A stretch of DNA of 43,600 nt from CAYLLN01 sp036496265. GTDB lineage: Bacteria > Planctomycetota > Planctomycetia > Pirellulales > Pirellulaceae. Made by a program: the position numbers and the translations under genes. The notes under the pieces are model-generated. The model did not search any database. It was given only the letters and a program-made list of their open reading frames with translations, and was not told the origin of the DNA. Below, piece by piece: positions 18,079-25,812 of this stretch (position 1 is its first letter; each line of letters starts with the position of its first letter). The stretch is from positions 1-43,600 of the forward strand of contig DASXLL010000212.1 in NCBI GenBank assembly GCA_036496265.1, in the 5' to 3' direction.

Positions 18079-19266
18079 ATGCGTGCAGTTTCGCGATTGT
18101 GGGCGTCGTCTTTGGCTTTGTTCTTCGTCACCTGGATGACGGTGGGGGCGCTGGCTCAGCCTGCTAAAGATAAGGCGCCGGACCAGCCGCCGCCGACGTC
18201 GCCGGAAGGGGCCAAAGCCGCGGCGCCGGCTCCTGCGGCTAATCGACCGGCGGCAGCCGAGTATCAGCGGTTGATGGAGGACTGGAAAACGGTCCTCAAA
18301 GACTTGCGGAAGCTGAAGATCCAGTTTCAGACGGCGGCGCTGGCGGATCAGGCCAAGATTCAGACCGAATGGACCGCGCTGATCGATAAGGGCAATCAAA
18401 CGGTCGGAGCGCTGGAAGCGGCGGGGCTGAAAGCCTATGTCGAAGCGCCGAACGAAGACCCGCAGCTTGCGCGGTTTCTTGTGAAGCTGGCCGACGATGC
18501 CATTCAGCGCGATGATTATGCGGCGGCAAAGCGAATCACCGATCCCCTGATCGAGCATAACTGCCCTGATAATCAAATCTACGATTCGGCCGCGATTGCC
18601 GCGTTTGTGCTCAACGATTACGACACGGCGGAAAAGTATTTCAAGACGGCCAAGGACCGTGGCTCACTTTCGACCTATGGCAAGGAGCTTGAGCCGAACT
18701 TGAAGGAATATAAGGAGCTGTGGGAGAAGGAAAAAGCGATTCGCGAGGCCGAAGCGAAGGCCGACGACTTGCCACGCGTGAAAATGACGACAACCAAAGG
18801 CGACATCGTGCTGGAGCTGTTTGAGAACGAAGCGCCCGAAACCGTCGGCAATTTTGTCAGCCTGGTAGAAAACGGCAAATACGACGGACTCACCTTTCAC
18901 CGCGTTATCAAGAACTTCATGGCTCAGGGCGGCGACCCCAAAGGCGACGGTTCCGGCGGACCCGGCTACCACATTTACTGCGAATGTTTTAAGCCGGAAT
19001 ACCGCCGGCATTTTGAGGGGAGCTTGAGCATGGCACACGCGGGCCGCGACACGGGCGGCTCGCAGTTCTTCCTCACATTCAGACAGACGCCGCATCTCAA
19101 CGGCAGGCACACCTGCTTCGGACGCGTGATCGAAGGCATGGACGTGCTTTCCAAGCTGCAGCGCCGCGATCCGCAAGGGACGAATCAGCCCGCGCCGGAT
19201 TCGATCGTGAAAGCGGAGGTGATTCGGAAGCGCGATCACGTGTATCAGGCGCATAAGGTGGAGTGA
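18079..19266 (+). CDS. Secreted cyclophilin-type peptidyl-prolyl isomerase with helical N-terminal region (copy 1)
   Basis: I start the protein at the ATG at 18079 because it opens a clean signal peptide (MRAVSRLW followed by a hydrophobic core ending in GALAQPA); GGAAGG lies 12 bp upstream. The 395-residue product has a P/A-rich linker, a helical region of about 180 residues that looks TPR-like, and a cyclophilin domain (about 233-395) with TFHRVIKNFMAQGGDP, the GGSQFFLTF core and FGRVIEGMDV. It should catalyse proline isomerisation outside the cytoplasm and help secreted proteins fold. Relative to human cyclophilin A, the domain has the short CECF insertion seen in some bacterial forms. A close paralogue follows 140 bp downstream. 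Confidence 0.93.
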   Translation: MRAVSRLWASSLALFFVTWMTVGALAQPAKDKAPDQPPPTSPEGAKAAAPAPAANRPAAAEYQRLMEDWKTVLKDLRKLKIQFQTAALADQAKIQTEWTALIDKGNQTVGALEAAGLKAYVEAPNEDPQLARFLVKLADDAIQRDDYAAAKRITDPLIEHNCPDNQIYDSAAIAAFVLNDYDTAEKYFKTAKDRGSLSTYGKELEPNLKEYKELWEKEKAIREAEAKADDLPRVKMTTTKGDIVLELFENEAPETVGNFVSLVENGKYDGLTFHRVIKNFMAQGGDPKGDGSGGPGYHIYCECFKPEYRRHFEGSLSMAHAGRDTGGSQFFLTFRQTPHLNGRHTCFGRVIEGMDVLSKLQRRDPQGTNQPAPDSIVKAEVIRKRDHVYQAHKVE

Positions 19267-19287
19267 TCTACTGTGTCGCCCAGGGGA

Positions 19288-19335
19288 CGACGCAGAGCGT
19301 CGAGGGCGCGCGTTCCCACGAAGAGCGTGGGAACG
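19288..19335. repeat. Compound hairpin between the two cyclophilin genes
   Basis: Two perfect palindromes lie side by side: CGACGC-AGA-GCGTCG (19288-19302) and a 10-bp stem CGTTCCCACG/CGTGGGAACG with a 5-nt loop (19311-19335). The second resembles a palindrome I recall as dispersed in planctomycete and other genomes. It may act as a terminator for copy 1 of the cyclophilin or be a REP-type element. The DNA just after it is purine-rich. Confidence 0.6.
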
Positions 19336-19406
19336 AGAAACTTCCCTTCGCTGATTTTTGAACCGAAGGAAACGAAGGTAACAAAGGAAGAAGAACGGGC
19401 TGTACG

Positions 19407-20495
19407 ATGCGCCGACTTGTTTTGCTTGGGCTGGCTCTGTTCGGTTCGTTGTCCTGTGGCCAGGAGCCGAAATCGTCGCCGGCGGAGCAGTTCCGGACAG
19501 TTTTTCGGGAGTGGAACACGCTCGAATCGGAATTGACGAAGCGGCAAAAGGGCTACGAAGATGCTCTGCCCGGCACTCGCGCGGAGCTAAAAAAGCAGTA
19601 CGAGCAGCTTGTCGAGCAGAGCACGGAATTGTTGAGCAAGCTGTCGGCCGCGGCGGAAGCGGCTTACATCGCGCAGCCGAATCAGGATAAGGATGTCACG
19701 CGAACGCTCGTTGGCGTACTCGTGTTTCATTACCGCCAGGATGAGTACGATAAAGCGCTGCGTCTGGCCAAGCTGCTGGAGGACAATGACTGTCCCGAAG
19801 CGGCTGTCTTCTCAATTGCCGGCGCGGCCGCTTTTGCCGCTGATGATTTTGCTACCGCTGAGCGCTATCTCCTCAAAGCGGATAAAGCCGGCAAGCTCGA
19901 TGCGCATGGGAAGGACTTGCTGGCCAGCCTGCCGGCTGAGAAAAAGGCGTGGGCGGCTGAAGAGGCGATCCGGCAGAAGGAAGCGGCCGCGGATGATCTG
20001 CCTCGCGTGAAGCTGGAAACGAATAAGGGCACGATTGTCATTGAACTGTTTGAAAACGAAGCGCCGCAAGCCGTGGGCAATTTCGTGAACCTCGTGGAGA
20101 AGCATTATTACGACGGTTTGACATTTCATCGCGTGCTGGCCGGCTTCATGGCCCAGGGCGGCGACCCGACTGGAACGGGCAGCGGCGGGCCCGGCTACAA
20201 AATCTACTGTGAATGTTCAAAGCCTGACGCCCGCAAACATTTTCGCGGCACATTGAGCATGGCGCACGCCGGCAAGGACACCGGCGGGTCGCAGTTCTTT
20301 CTCACCTTTGGACCAGCGACGCATCTCGACGGGCGGCATACCGCCTTCGGAAGAGTGATTGAAGGGATGGACGTGCTGGCCAAGATTCAGCGGCGCGATC
20401 CGCAGTCGCCGAATCCGCCGACGCCGGACAAGATCATCAAGGCCGAGGTCGTTCGGAAACGCGAACATGCGTATGAGCCGACGAAGGTGAAATAG
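19407..20495 (+). CDS. Secreted cyclophilin-type peptidyl-prolyl isomerase with helical N-terminal region (copy 2)
   Basis: This 362-residue protein is a paralogue of the preceding gene with the same architecture: an export signal (MRRLVLLGLALFGSLSC), a helical region with two TPR-like pairs, and a cyclophilin domain (about 200-362) with TFHRVLAGFMAQGGDP, GGSQFFLTF and FGRVIEGMDV. The Cys17 at the end of the signal could be lipidated, but the LSC context is only a partial lipobox. The junction peptide AADDLPRVK, just before the isomerase domain, is almost identical in both copies, so they come from tandem duplication. Copy 2 lacks the P/A-rich linker. Confidence 0.92.
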   Translation: MRRLVLLGLALFGSLSCGQEPKSSPAEQFRTVFREWNTLESELTKRQKGYEDALPGTRAELKKQYEQLVEQSTELLSKLSAAAEAAYIAQPNQDKDVTRTLVGVLVFHYRQDEYDKALRLAKLLEDNDCPEAAVFSIAGAAAFAADDFATAERYLLKADKAGKLDAHGKDLLASLPAEKKAWAAEEAIRQKEAAADDLPRVKLETNKGTIVIELFENEAPQAVGNFVNLVEKHYYDGLTFHRVLAGFMAQGGDPTGTGSGGPGYKIYCECSKPDARKHFRGTLSMAHAGKDTGGSQFFLTFGPATHLDGRHTAFGRVIEGMDVLAKIQRRDPQSPNPPTPDKIIKAEVVRKREHAYEPTKVK

Positions 20496-20591
20496 CGGAA
20501 GGCGAAGCGCCGAAGCGGCAAGAAAAAACCACGGATTGCGCTGAGGGCGCGGATTGTGTTTAACGCAAAGGATTTCGACGGGGGCCAAACG

Positions 20592-21707
20592 ATGGCCGGT
20601 CAATTGCGGCTTTCGCGAAGATCAATCGTGCAGGCCGCCGGTGTCGCCGGGTTGTCCCTGCTTACGCCGCGGGCGAAGTCGGCTGATACGCGAGAAGTGC
20701 CGTGGTTGGCGGACATTCAACGGCAACCTGCTACGCTCCCGCCGGATGCACCACAACTTGGCGATTTGCTGGTTGACGACAGCGGGAAGCGGATCACAAC
20801 CGTCGCCGATTGGACAAAAAGACGCGGGGGACTCAGAAACTGGTGGCTGGAGTTTCTTGGCCCAATGCCGGCGCGACGACCATCACCTCCGAAGTTATCA
20901 GTCGTCGAGGAAGACAGCACCGACGGCGTCATTCGCCAGCTTGTGCGGTATGAAATCGAGCCGGAAATGACGACTGAGGCCTATCTCCTAAAGCCGCAGC
21001 GGCAAACCGGTAAGGCGCCGGGCATCGTTGTTTTTCATTCCACGGTGAACTACACGATTCGGCAGCCGGCGGGATTGGAGGGGCCGCCGGAGAAGCATTT
21101 TGGGCTTCGCTTTGCGAAAAAAGGCTGCGTTTGTTTTTGCCCGCGGAATTTTCTGTGGCCGCAGATCACGCAGGAGCGACTCAACGCGAACGCGGAAGTG
21201 AAGAAGCTTTCGGATCGAGCGCCACAGTCGAAGGGCATGGCCAAAATGCTCTACGACGCGCTCGTTGCCGTCGATGTTTTGGCGGCGCTGCCGGAAGTCG
21301 ATGCTGCGCGCCTCGGCACTGTTGGCCACTCGCTCGGCGCGAAAGAAGCTCTCTATATTGCGGCGTTCGATGACCGCATTAAGGCGGCAGTTAGCAGCGA
21401 AGGCGGCATTGGGACCAAGTTTTCGAACTGGGATGCGCCGTGGTATCTCGGCGCGTCAATCAAGGAGCCGGCTTTTACGCACGAGCACCACGAGCTGCTT
21501 GCGATGGCTGCGCCGCGGCCGTTTTTGCTCGTTGGTGGCAACTCGGCCGACGGCGATCGCGGCTGGCCGTTCATCGCGGCTGCGAAACCGGTCTATGAGC
21601 TCTGTGGCAAGCCAGCGCGGATAGGTCAATACGTGCATGGCCAAGGTCATGCGGTGCCACCAGAAGCGGAGCAGCGGATTGATGAGTGGTTGATGACGTA
21701 TCTGTAG
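20592..21707 (+). CDS. Tat-exported alpha/beta hydrolase (dienelactone hydrolase/acetyl xylan esterase-like)
   Basis: I place the start at the ATG at 20592, directly before a twin-arginine signal (SRRSIVQAAGVAGLSLL), rather than at the upstream GTG at 20556; a G-rich stretch precedes the ATG. The protein has 371 residues. The nucleophile elbow GHSLGAKEA, an acidic residue in GDRGWPF and the histidine in HGQGHAVPP form a plausible catalytic triad. Planctomycetes carry many such exported esterases, often linked to polysaccharide deacetylation; the substrate here cannot be read from sequence. The following 110 bp hold a two-hairpin repeat. Confidence 0.85.
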   Translation: MAGQLRLSRRSIVQAAGVAGLSLLTPRAKSADTREVPWLADIQRQPATLPPDAPQLGDLLVDDSGKRITTVADWTKRRGGLRNWWLEFLGPMPARRPSPPKLSVVEEDSTDGVIRQLVRYEIEPEMTTEAYLLKPQRQTGKAPGIVVFHSTVNYTIRQPAGLEGPPEKHFGLRFAKKGCVCFCPRNFLWPQITQERLNANAEVKKLSDRAPQSKGMAKMLYDALVAVDVLAALPEVDAARLGTVGHSLGAKEALYIAAFDDRIKAAVSSEGGIGTKFSNWDAPWYLGASIKEPAFTHEHHELLAMAAPRPFLLVGGNSADGDRGWPFIAAAKPVYELCGKPARIGQYVHGQGHAVPPEAEQRIDEWLMTYL

Positions 21708-21717
21708 CTTTTAATAG

Positions 21718-21792
21718 CCGGAAGCAAACCTGCTCCCGGAGAATCGCGGTTGAAATCTTTTCGAGGCGCTCCGGGACCAAGTTTGGTCCCGG
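21718..21792. repeat. Two-hairpin dispersed repeat, copy 1 (probable bidirectional terminator)
   Basis: Hairpin A (21718-21739) begins CCGGAAGC and ends GCTCCCGG. Hairpin B (21771-21792) has a perfect 10-bp stem CCGGGACCAA/TTGGTCCCGG and is followed by CTAA. The two are 31 bp apart. The same arrangement, with nearly the same spacing and the CTAA tail, recurs at 41277-41351. Both copies lie between convergent genes. Confidence 0.75.
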
Positions 21793-21817
21793 CTAAGGGT
21801 GACATAGTCGCCCACGT

Positions 21818-22192
21818 CTACTCCCCCATCCGCCAGACAAAGAACATCATGTACTGCGGCGTCCACAGGATCACGGCCGCTACGGCAACGACGAGCACGA
21901 TCGGGCCGGGCAGCGTCGCCTCGGCCAGCTTGAGCGTCACGACGAACAGCCCGAGCAGAATCATGTTCGCGACGGCGGTGCGGAGCTGCTGCGCGTGGAT
22001 CGGCAGGCATTCGGACGCCAGATAAGCGAACCACGGTCCAACGGCAAAGAGCAGAAAAGAATAGTGGGCGACGACTTGCAGGCTTAATCGGCCTGTGTAA
22101 AGCGCCAAGGCAACGGCGACGAGCGCTGTAACGACGAGCAGGCCCTGCAGGGAGAACTGGATCAGCGGCCGGCTATGAGAACTCGACGACAT
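21818..22192 (-). CDS. Small integral membrane protein of unknown function
   Basis: The 124-residue protein has about four hydrophobic segments and little else. Its N-terminus (IQFSLQGLLVVTALVAVALA) matches a membrane-anchor pattern very common in planctomycete proteins of unknown role. The gene starts 9 bp after the end of the AAA ATPase gene on the same strand, so the two are probably cotranscribed. I do not recognise a functional family. Confidence 0.75.
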   Translation of the reverse strand: MSSSSHSRPLIQFSLQGLLVVTALVAVALALYTGRLSLQVVAHYSFLLFAVGPWFAYLASECLPIHAQQLRTAVANMILLGLFVVTLKLAEATLPGPIVLVVAVAAVILWTPQYMMFFVWRMGE

Positions 22193-22201
22193 ATGGCCAT
22201 T

Positions 22202-22984
22202 TTACCGCGCCAGACTCAACTCTTCCTCCACCGCGTCGATCGTAGCCGCATCGACCTGCACGAGCTTTTGTGCAGCTCCGGCGACCAGGGCCAGTTGAGC
22301 AAGCTGATTGACCCGCCGCGGCGCCCCACCGGACAGTTCGAAGAGCCGCCGCACGGCCGCATGATCGAACGCCGGCTGCATTCGGCCGGCCTTGGACACG
22401 GTTGTGTCGAGGTAGGCACAAGTCTCGCCTTCGGTCCACGGCGATAGGTCGATTCGCAGGGCCGCCTGGTCCAGTAGTCGTGAGTTGATGCGCTTCATCG
22501 CCTCGGGCCGCGCAGAAACCACGATCGTGAGCGGTGAATCGGGAACGGAAAGCAACTGCTCGATATATCCCACGACCGTTGGCGAGGCCCGGTCGATATC
22601 GTCAACCAGCACGACGGCCGTCATGCCTTCCAGTCGCAGCTCCTCCAAACGGGCCACGATGTGCCGCCAAAGCTGCAAGCCGTCCGCTCGCGCTTCGGCG
22701 TATAATCCGGTGGCGATTCGCGATAAGACAAAAGAATCATCGCCGCCACAGTTAATGAGCGCTGCCAGGGCACCAGCACGGCGGGCCTGCTGCGCAGCTT
22801 CCGCCAGGACCGTTGTCTTGCCGCTGCCGGCTGGACCGATCAATAGCCCCAGCGGCAACCGGCTTTCGCGCAAGAATTCCAGTCGGGCCAGCGCCTCGGC
22901 GTGGATGGGGCTTTGGACCAGCGATTCGCGCCCCGCCAAATTGCCGAAAATCGGTCGTTGCAATCCCCAGTAGTTTTCGTACAT
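22202..22984 (-). CDS. ExeA/GspA-like AAA ATPase
   Basis: The frame is open upstream to 23692, but that part lies antisense to rsmE. The true start is the ATG at 22984, giving the N-terminus MYENYWGLQRPIF typical of ExeA-type ATPases. The 260-residue protein has Walker A GPAGSGKT (50-57), Walker B AVVLVDDID (123-131), an arginine in VVSARPEA and a C-terminal winged-helix-like lid (LSGGAPRRVNQLA). Relatives energise assembly of the type II secretin or act in transposition as TnsC-like helpers. No peptidoglycan-binding domain or secretion genes are present here, so the partner may be the small membrane protein downstream. Confidence 0.85.
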   Translation of the reverse strand: MYENYWGLQRPIFGNLAGRESLVQSPIHAEALARLEFLRESRLPLGLLIGPAGSGKTTVLAEAAQQARRAGALAALINCGGDDSFVLSRIATGLYAEARADGLQLWRHIVARLEELRLEGMTAVVLVDDIDRASPTVVGYIEQLLSVPDSPLTIVVSARPEAMKRINSRLLDQAALRIDLSPWTEGETCAYLDTTVSKAGRMQPAFDHAAVRRLFELSGGAPRRVNQLAQLALVAGAAQKLVQVDAATIDAVEEELSLAR

Positions 22985-23191
22985 CGTTCCAGCTCCATTT
23001 CGTTTAACGGGGAGCCGCAGGCGACTTTGAATCGCCGGACGCCAACGCCTTCGGCTATGCGTTAAACGACGTATTGGCCAATTGACAACGCATGACGGTA
23101 TCGGACACTGGCAGCGCAGACTCGTGCGTATCGCTGTAGTCATCGGTAGAATTGGGCGGCAAAGTTCAGCGATTTCACCGCATCCCGCCCC

Positions 23192-23905
23192 ATGTCTGAC
23201 CGCTTTTTTGTCGAGCAGCCGATTCGGGGCCAAACCGTGGACCTGGCTGGCGATGAGGCGCGACATTTGACGGCTGTGATGCGGGCTGCGGTTGGCGATG
23301 AAGTCACGCTGTTCGACGGTGGTGGCGCGGAATTCGTCGCCCGCATTGGGGCGATTATGAAGCACTCCGTGCATCTGGATATTCTTGAGCGCCGCGAAGT
23401 CTCGCGGGAGCTGCCATTTATCTTTTCCCTCGCCGTCGCCCTGCCCAAAGGCGACCGGCAAAAATGGCTCCTTGAAAAAACGACTGAGCTGGGTGTTACT
23501 CGCCTCATTCCGCTGATCACCGAACGCGGTGTCGCTCAGCCGGTGGAGTCGGCCCTCGACCGTCTCCGCCGCGGCGTGATCGAAGCCAGCAAGCAATGCG
23601 GTCGCAATCGGCTGATGGAAATCGCCGAACCACGGCGAGCGGTTGATCTGTTTGCTGACCAATCCATCGCGGGAGCACGTCTCATCGCTCATTTCGGCGG
23701 GCAGGCGTTGAATTCGACGCAGTTTCGATCAAACGCCGGGCTCATTGCGGCGATCGGTCCTGAAGGTGGCTTCACGGATGGCGAAGTCGCCACCGCGAAT
23801 GCGGCTGACTGGCGATCCATCTCGCTCGGCAGCCGAATTTTACGGGTGGAAACGGCGGCGATTGCGGTTGCAGCTTGGGCGGCAATGGGGGCGGCGGGTA
23901 GTTAG
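23192..23905 (+). CDS. rsmE: 16S rRNA (uracil-1498-N3)-methyltransferase RsmE
   Basis: The 237-residue protein belongs to the SPOUT methyltransferases and modifies U1498 in the 30S decoding region. The N-terminal PUA-like part contains ARHLTAVMR. The SPOUT part has KGDRQKWLLEKTTELGV, EASKQCGRNRL, the cofactor-loop signature IGPEGGF and the knot end LGSRILRVETA. Length and motif order are normal. It is transcribed divergently from the ExeA-like ATPase, with 207 bp between the starts, and is followed after 6 bp by a toxin-like gene. Confidence 0.95.
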   Translation: MSDRFFVEQPIRGQTVDLAGDEARHLTAVMRAAVGDEVTLFDGGGAEFVARIGAIMKHSVHLDILERREVSRELPFIFSLAVALPKGDRQKWLLEKTTELGVTRLIPLITERGVAQPVESALDRLRRGVIEASKQCGRNRLMEIAEPRRAVDLFADQSIAGARLIAHFGGQALNSTQFRSNAGLIAAIGPEGGFTDGEVATANAADWRSISLGSRILRVETAAIAVAAWAAMGAAGS

Positions 23906-23911
23906 ACTTAA

Positions 23912-24253
23912 ATGGCTGAAAAAACAGTGGTGGGCCCAGCCCGCGCTATTCCTCCGCTCATGACCATTTATGGAAATTCCTTTTTCACTGACTTTGATAC
24001 GGAGGAGCCGCATATACATGCTCATGGTATCGTAGAGGAAGAAGTGTATCAGGTGCTCTGGAGACCTGGCGAAGATGTCCAAGGAAGCGAGAATTCGCGA
24101 ATAAAAATGGGGCGAACGAGCGCCGGGCGCTGCCTCAAGGTGATTTATGTCATGGACGAAGATCGGAGTGGCCTTTTCGTGATTGCAGCGTACGAGATTG
24201 GCGGCAAAGAAAAGAAGGCTTTTCGCCGCCGACAACGAAGGAGATGCAGATGA
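23912..24253 (+). CDS. Putative toxin of the BrnT/DUF4258-like fold
   Basis: The 113-residue protein has a pattern typical of small RNase-fold toxins: HAHGIVEEEVYQVL, then GRTSAGRCLKVIYV, then FVIAAYEI and a basic end KEKKAFRRRQRRR. The family assignment rests on pattern resemblance, not an alignment. The first ATG lies 6 bp after rsmE; a start at 23959 (MTIYGN) would remove a poorly conserved-looking N-terminus and is also possible. It overlaps the next gene by 4 bp (ATGA), which is typical of toxin-antitoxin pairs. Confidence 0.65.
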   Translation: MAEKTVVGPARAIPPLMTIYGNSFFTDFDTEEPHIHAHGIVEEEVYQVLWRPGEDVQGSENSRIKMGRTSAGRCLKVIYVMDEDRSGLFVIAAYEIGGKEKKAFRRRQRRRCR

Positions 24254-24450
24254 GTCAACAAAAATTTCCGGCCGGGTGGGATGAAGAGCGGATTCGACGA
24301 GTGATCGCCCACTACGACAACCAAACAGAGGATGAAGAGTTCGCGGAGATCGAGGCCGCACTTGAAGCAGAAAACGTAACGATGATGGCCGTTCCTACCG
24401 AACTCGTTCCTGAAGTCCAAGCGCTTCTGGCACGTCGAAAAACCGCGTGA
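24250..24450 (+). CDS. Putative antitoxin partner of the upstream BrnT-like protein
   Basis: The start is the ATG at 24250, which has AAGGAG 7 bp upstream; an in-frame ATG at 24244 is too close to that site. The protein has 66 residues, is acidic in the middle (TEDEEFAEIEAALEAE) and ends in a short basic helix (ALLARRKTA). The N-terminal PAGWDEERIRRVIAHYDNQT recurs, as I recall, in small genes beside such toxins. No DNA-binding fold can be assigned. The role as antitoxin follows from size, charge and the 4-bp overlap. Confidence 0.65.
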   Translation: MSQQKFPAGWDEERIRRVIAHYDNQTEDEEFAEIEAALEAENVTMMAVPTELVPEVQALLARRKTA

Positions 24451-24576
24451 AAATGATTTTCTTTGCGCGACGGCGACTTGCTTCACCTATTTGCCCAACT
24501 CGTCGTCAATGGGTAAGGTAATCGGTTGATGTCCCCAAAAAATCACGTCGCTCGATGAAGTCGGGCGAAAAATTCT

Positions 24577-25809
24577 ATGCCCACGCCCCGCCTGCATACA
24601 AATGTAGCGTTGTTGTTTGTTGGCTTCCTCCCGGCCCTTACCCACGCCGAATCCAACTGGCCTCGCTGGCGTGGTCCGGAGCAAAACGGCCACTCGGCGG
24701 AGACGAATTTGCCGGTTAAATGGACCGCGAGCAACGTCGTTTGGAAAACCACGCTGCCAGGCACAGGCCAATCATCGCCCATCATTTGGGGCGACCGGAT
24801 CTTCCTCACTTCGGCTCTTGAAAAAGGCGCCGAGCGAGTCGTGTTCTGCGTCGATCGGAAGTCGGGCAAGATTCTCTGGCAGCAAATCGCGTGGAAAGGT
24901 CAGCCGGAAAAAAGTCATGTCATGAACGGCTGGGCATCGGCGTCCTGTGTCACCGATGGCGAAGTGGTTGTCGCGTTTTTCGGCATCGGCGGTCTGCATG
25001 CTTACACGGTCGAAGGTAAACCACTGTGGTCGAAAGATCTCGGCAAATTCGAAAGCCCTTGGGGCGTCGCTGCTTGCCCGATTCTGGTTGATAACAAGGT
25101 GATCCAAAACTGCGACGCCGACAGCGAAGCATGCCTGATCGCTTTTGAGAAACGCACGGGCAAAGAAGTTTGGCGCACGACGCGTAAGGACTATCGCGGC
25201 TGGAGCACGCCAATCGAAATCGATACTGGGAAGCGCCACGAGCTCGTGCTGAATGGCCATGAAGGCGTTCAAGCGTACGATCCGGCCACCGGCCGCGAGT
25301 TCTGGTTCTGCAAAAGCCCGGTCGGGCGCGGTGAGCCGACGGTCACTCCTGCCGGCGACGGCCTGTGCATCGTCAACGGGCTCAAGGGCGGCGAAATTTA
25401 TTCTGTCCGCCCAGGTGGGAGCGGTGATGTCACAGAAACCAAGATGATCTGGCACACTCCGCGCCGCGGCGCGCGCGATACACCGTCGCCGATCGTCGTC
25501 GGCGATTACATCACCGTGATCGATATGGACGGCACGGCTACGTGTTATAGCGCGAAGGACGGTCACATCTATTGGAAAGATCGCCTGGAAGGCAAATACA
25601 GCGGTTCGCCGATCGCCGCGGCTGGACTGATTTACTTTCTCAATGAAGACGGCAAAACGACGGTCATCAAGCCGGGGCCGAAGCTCGACGTCGTCGCCGA
25701 AAATCAGCTTCCGGCCGCTAAAGAGGAAATTTTTCGGGCTACGCTTACGCCCCTTGGCGGCCAGCTCTTCGCCCGCAGTACAACAGTCCTTTATTGCATT
25801 GGTAAGTGA
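24577..25809 (+). CDS. Secreted PQQ-like beta-propeller repeat protein
   Basis: The 410-residue protein has a signal peptide (MPTPRLHTNVALLFVGF, cleavage near THAES) and starts its mature part with NWPRWRGPEQNGHS, a signature of a large planctomycete family. Several propeller blades are visible (CVDRKSGKILWQQ, AFEKRTGKEVWRTT, YSAKDGHIYWKDR). Relatives are periplasmic or secreted and mostly uncharacterised; true PQQ-dependent dehydrogenase activity is unlikely without the full active site. The stop is 3 bp before the sulfatase gene, so the two are cotranscribed. Confidence 0.9.
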   Translation: MPTPRLHTNVALLFVGFLPALTHAESNWPRWRGPEQNGHSAETNLPVKWTASNVVWKTTLPGTGQSSPIIWGDRIFLTSALEKGAERVVFCVDRKSGKILWQQIAWKGQPEKSHVMNGWASASCVTDGEVVVAFFGIGGLHAYTVEGKPLWSKDLGKFESPWGVAACPILVDNKVIQNCDADSEACLIAFEKRTGKEVWRTTRKDYRGWSTPIEIDTGKRHELVLNGHEGVQAYDPATGREFWFCKSPVGRGEPTVTPAGDGLCIVNGLKGGEIYSVRPGGSGDVTETKMIWHTPRRGARDTPSPIVVGDYITVIDMDGTATCYSAKDGHIYWKDRLEGKYSGSPIAAAGLIYFLNEDGKTTVIKPGPKLDVVAENQLPAAKEEIFRATLTPLGGQLFARSTTVLYCIGK

Positions 25810-25812
25810 TTT

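Noticed and set aside
22985..23692. N-terminal extension of the ExeA-like ATPase
   Set aside because: The extension is antisense to rsmE and unlike the family; the family-typical start MYENYWGL is at 22984.
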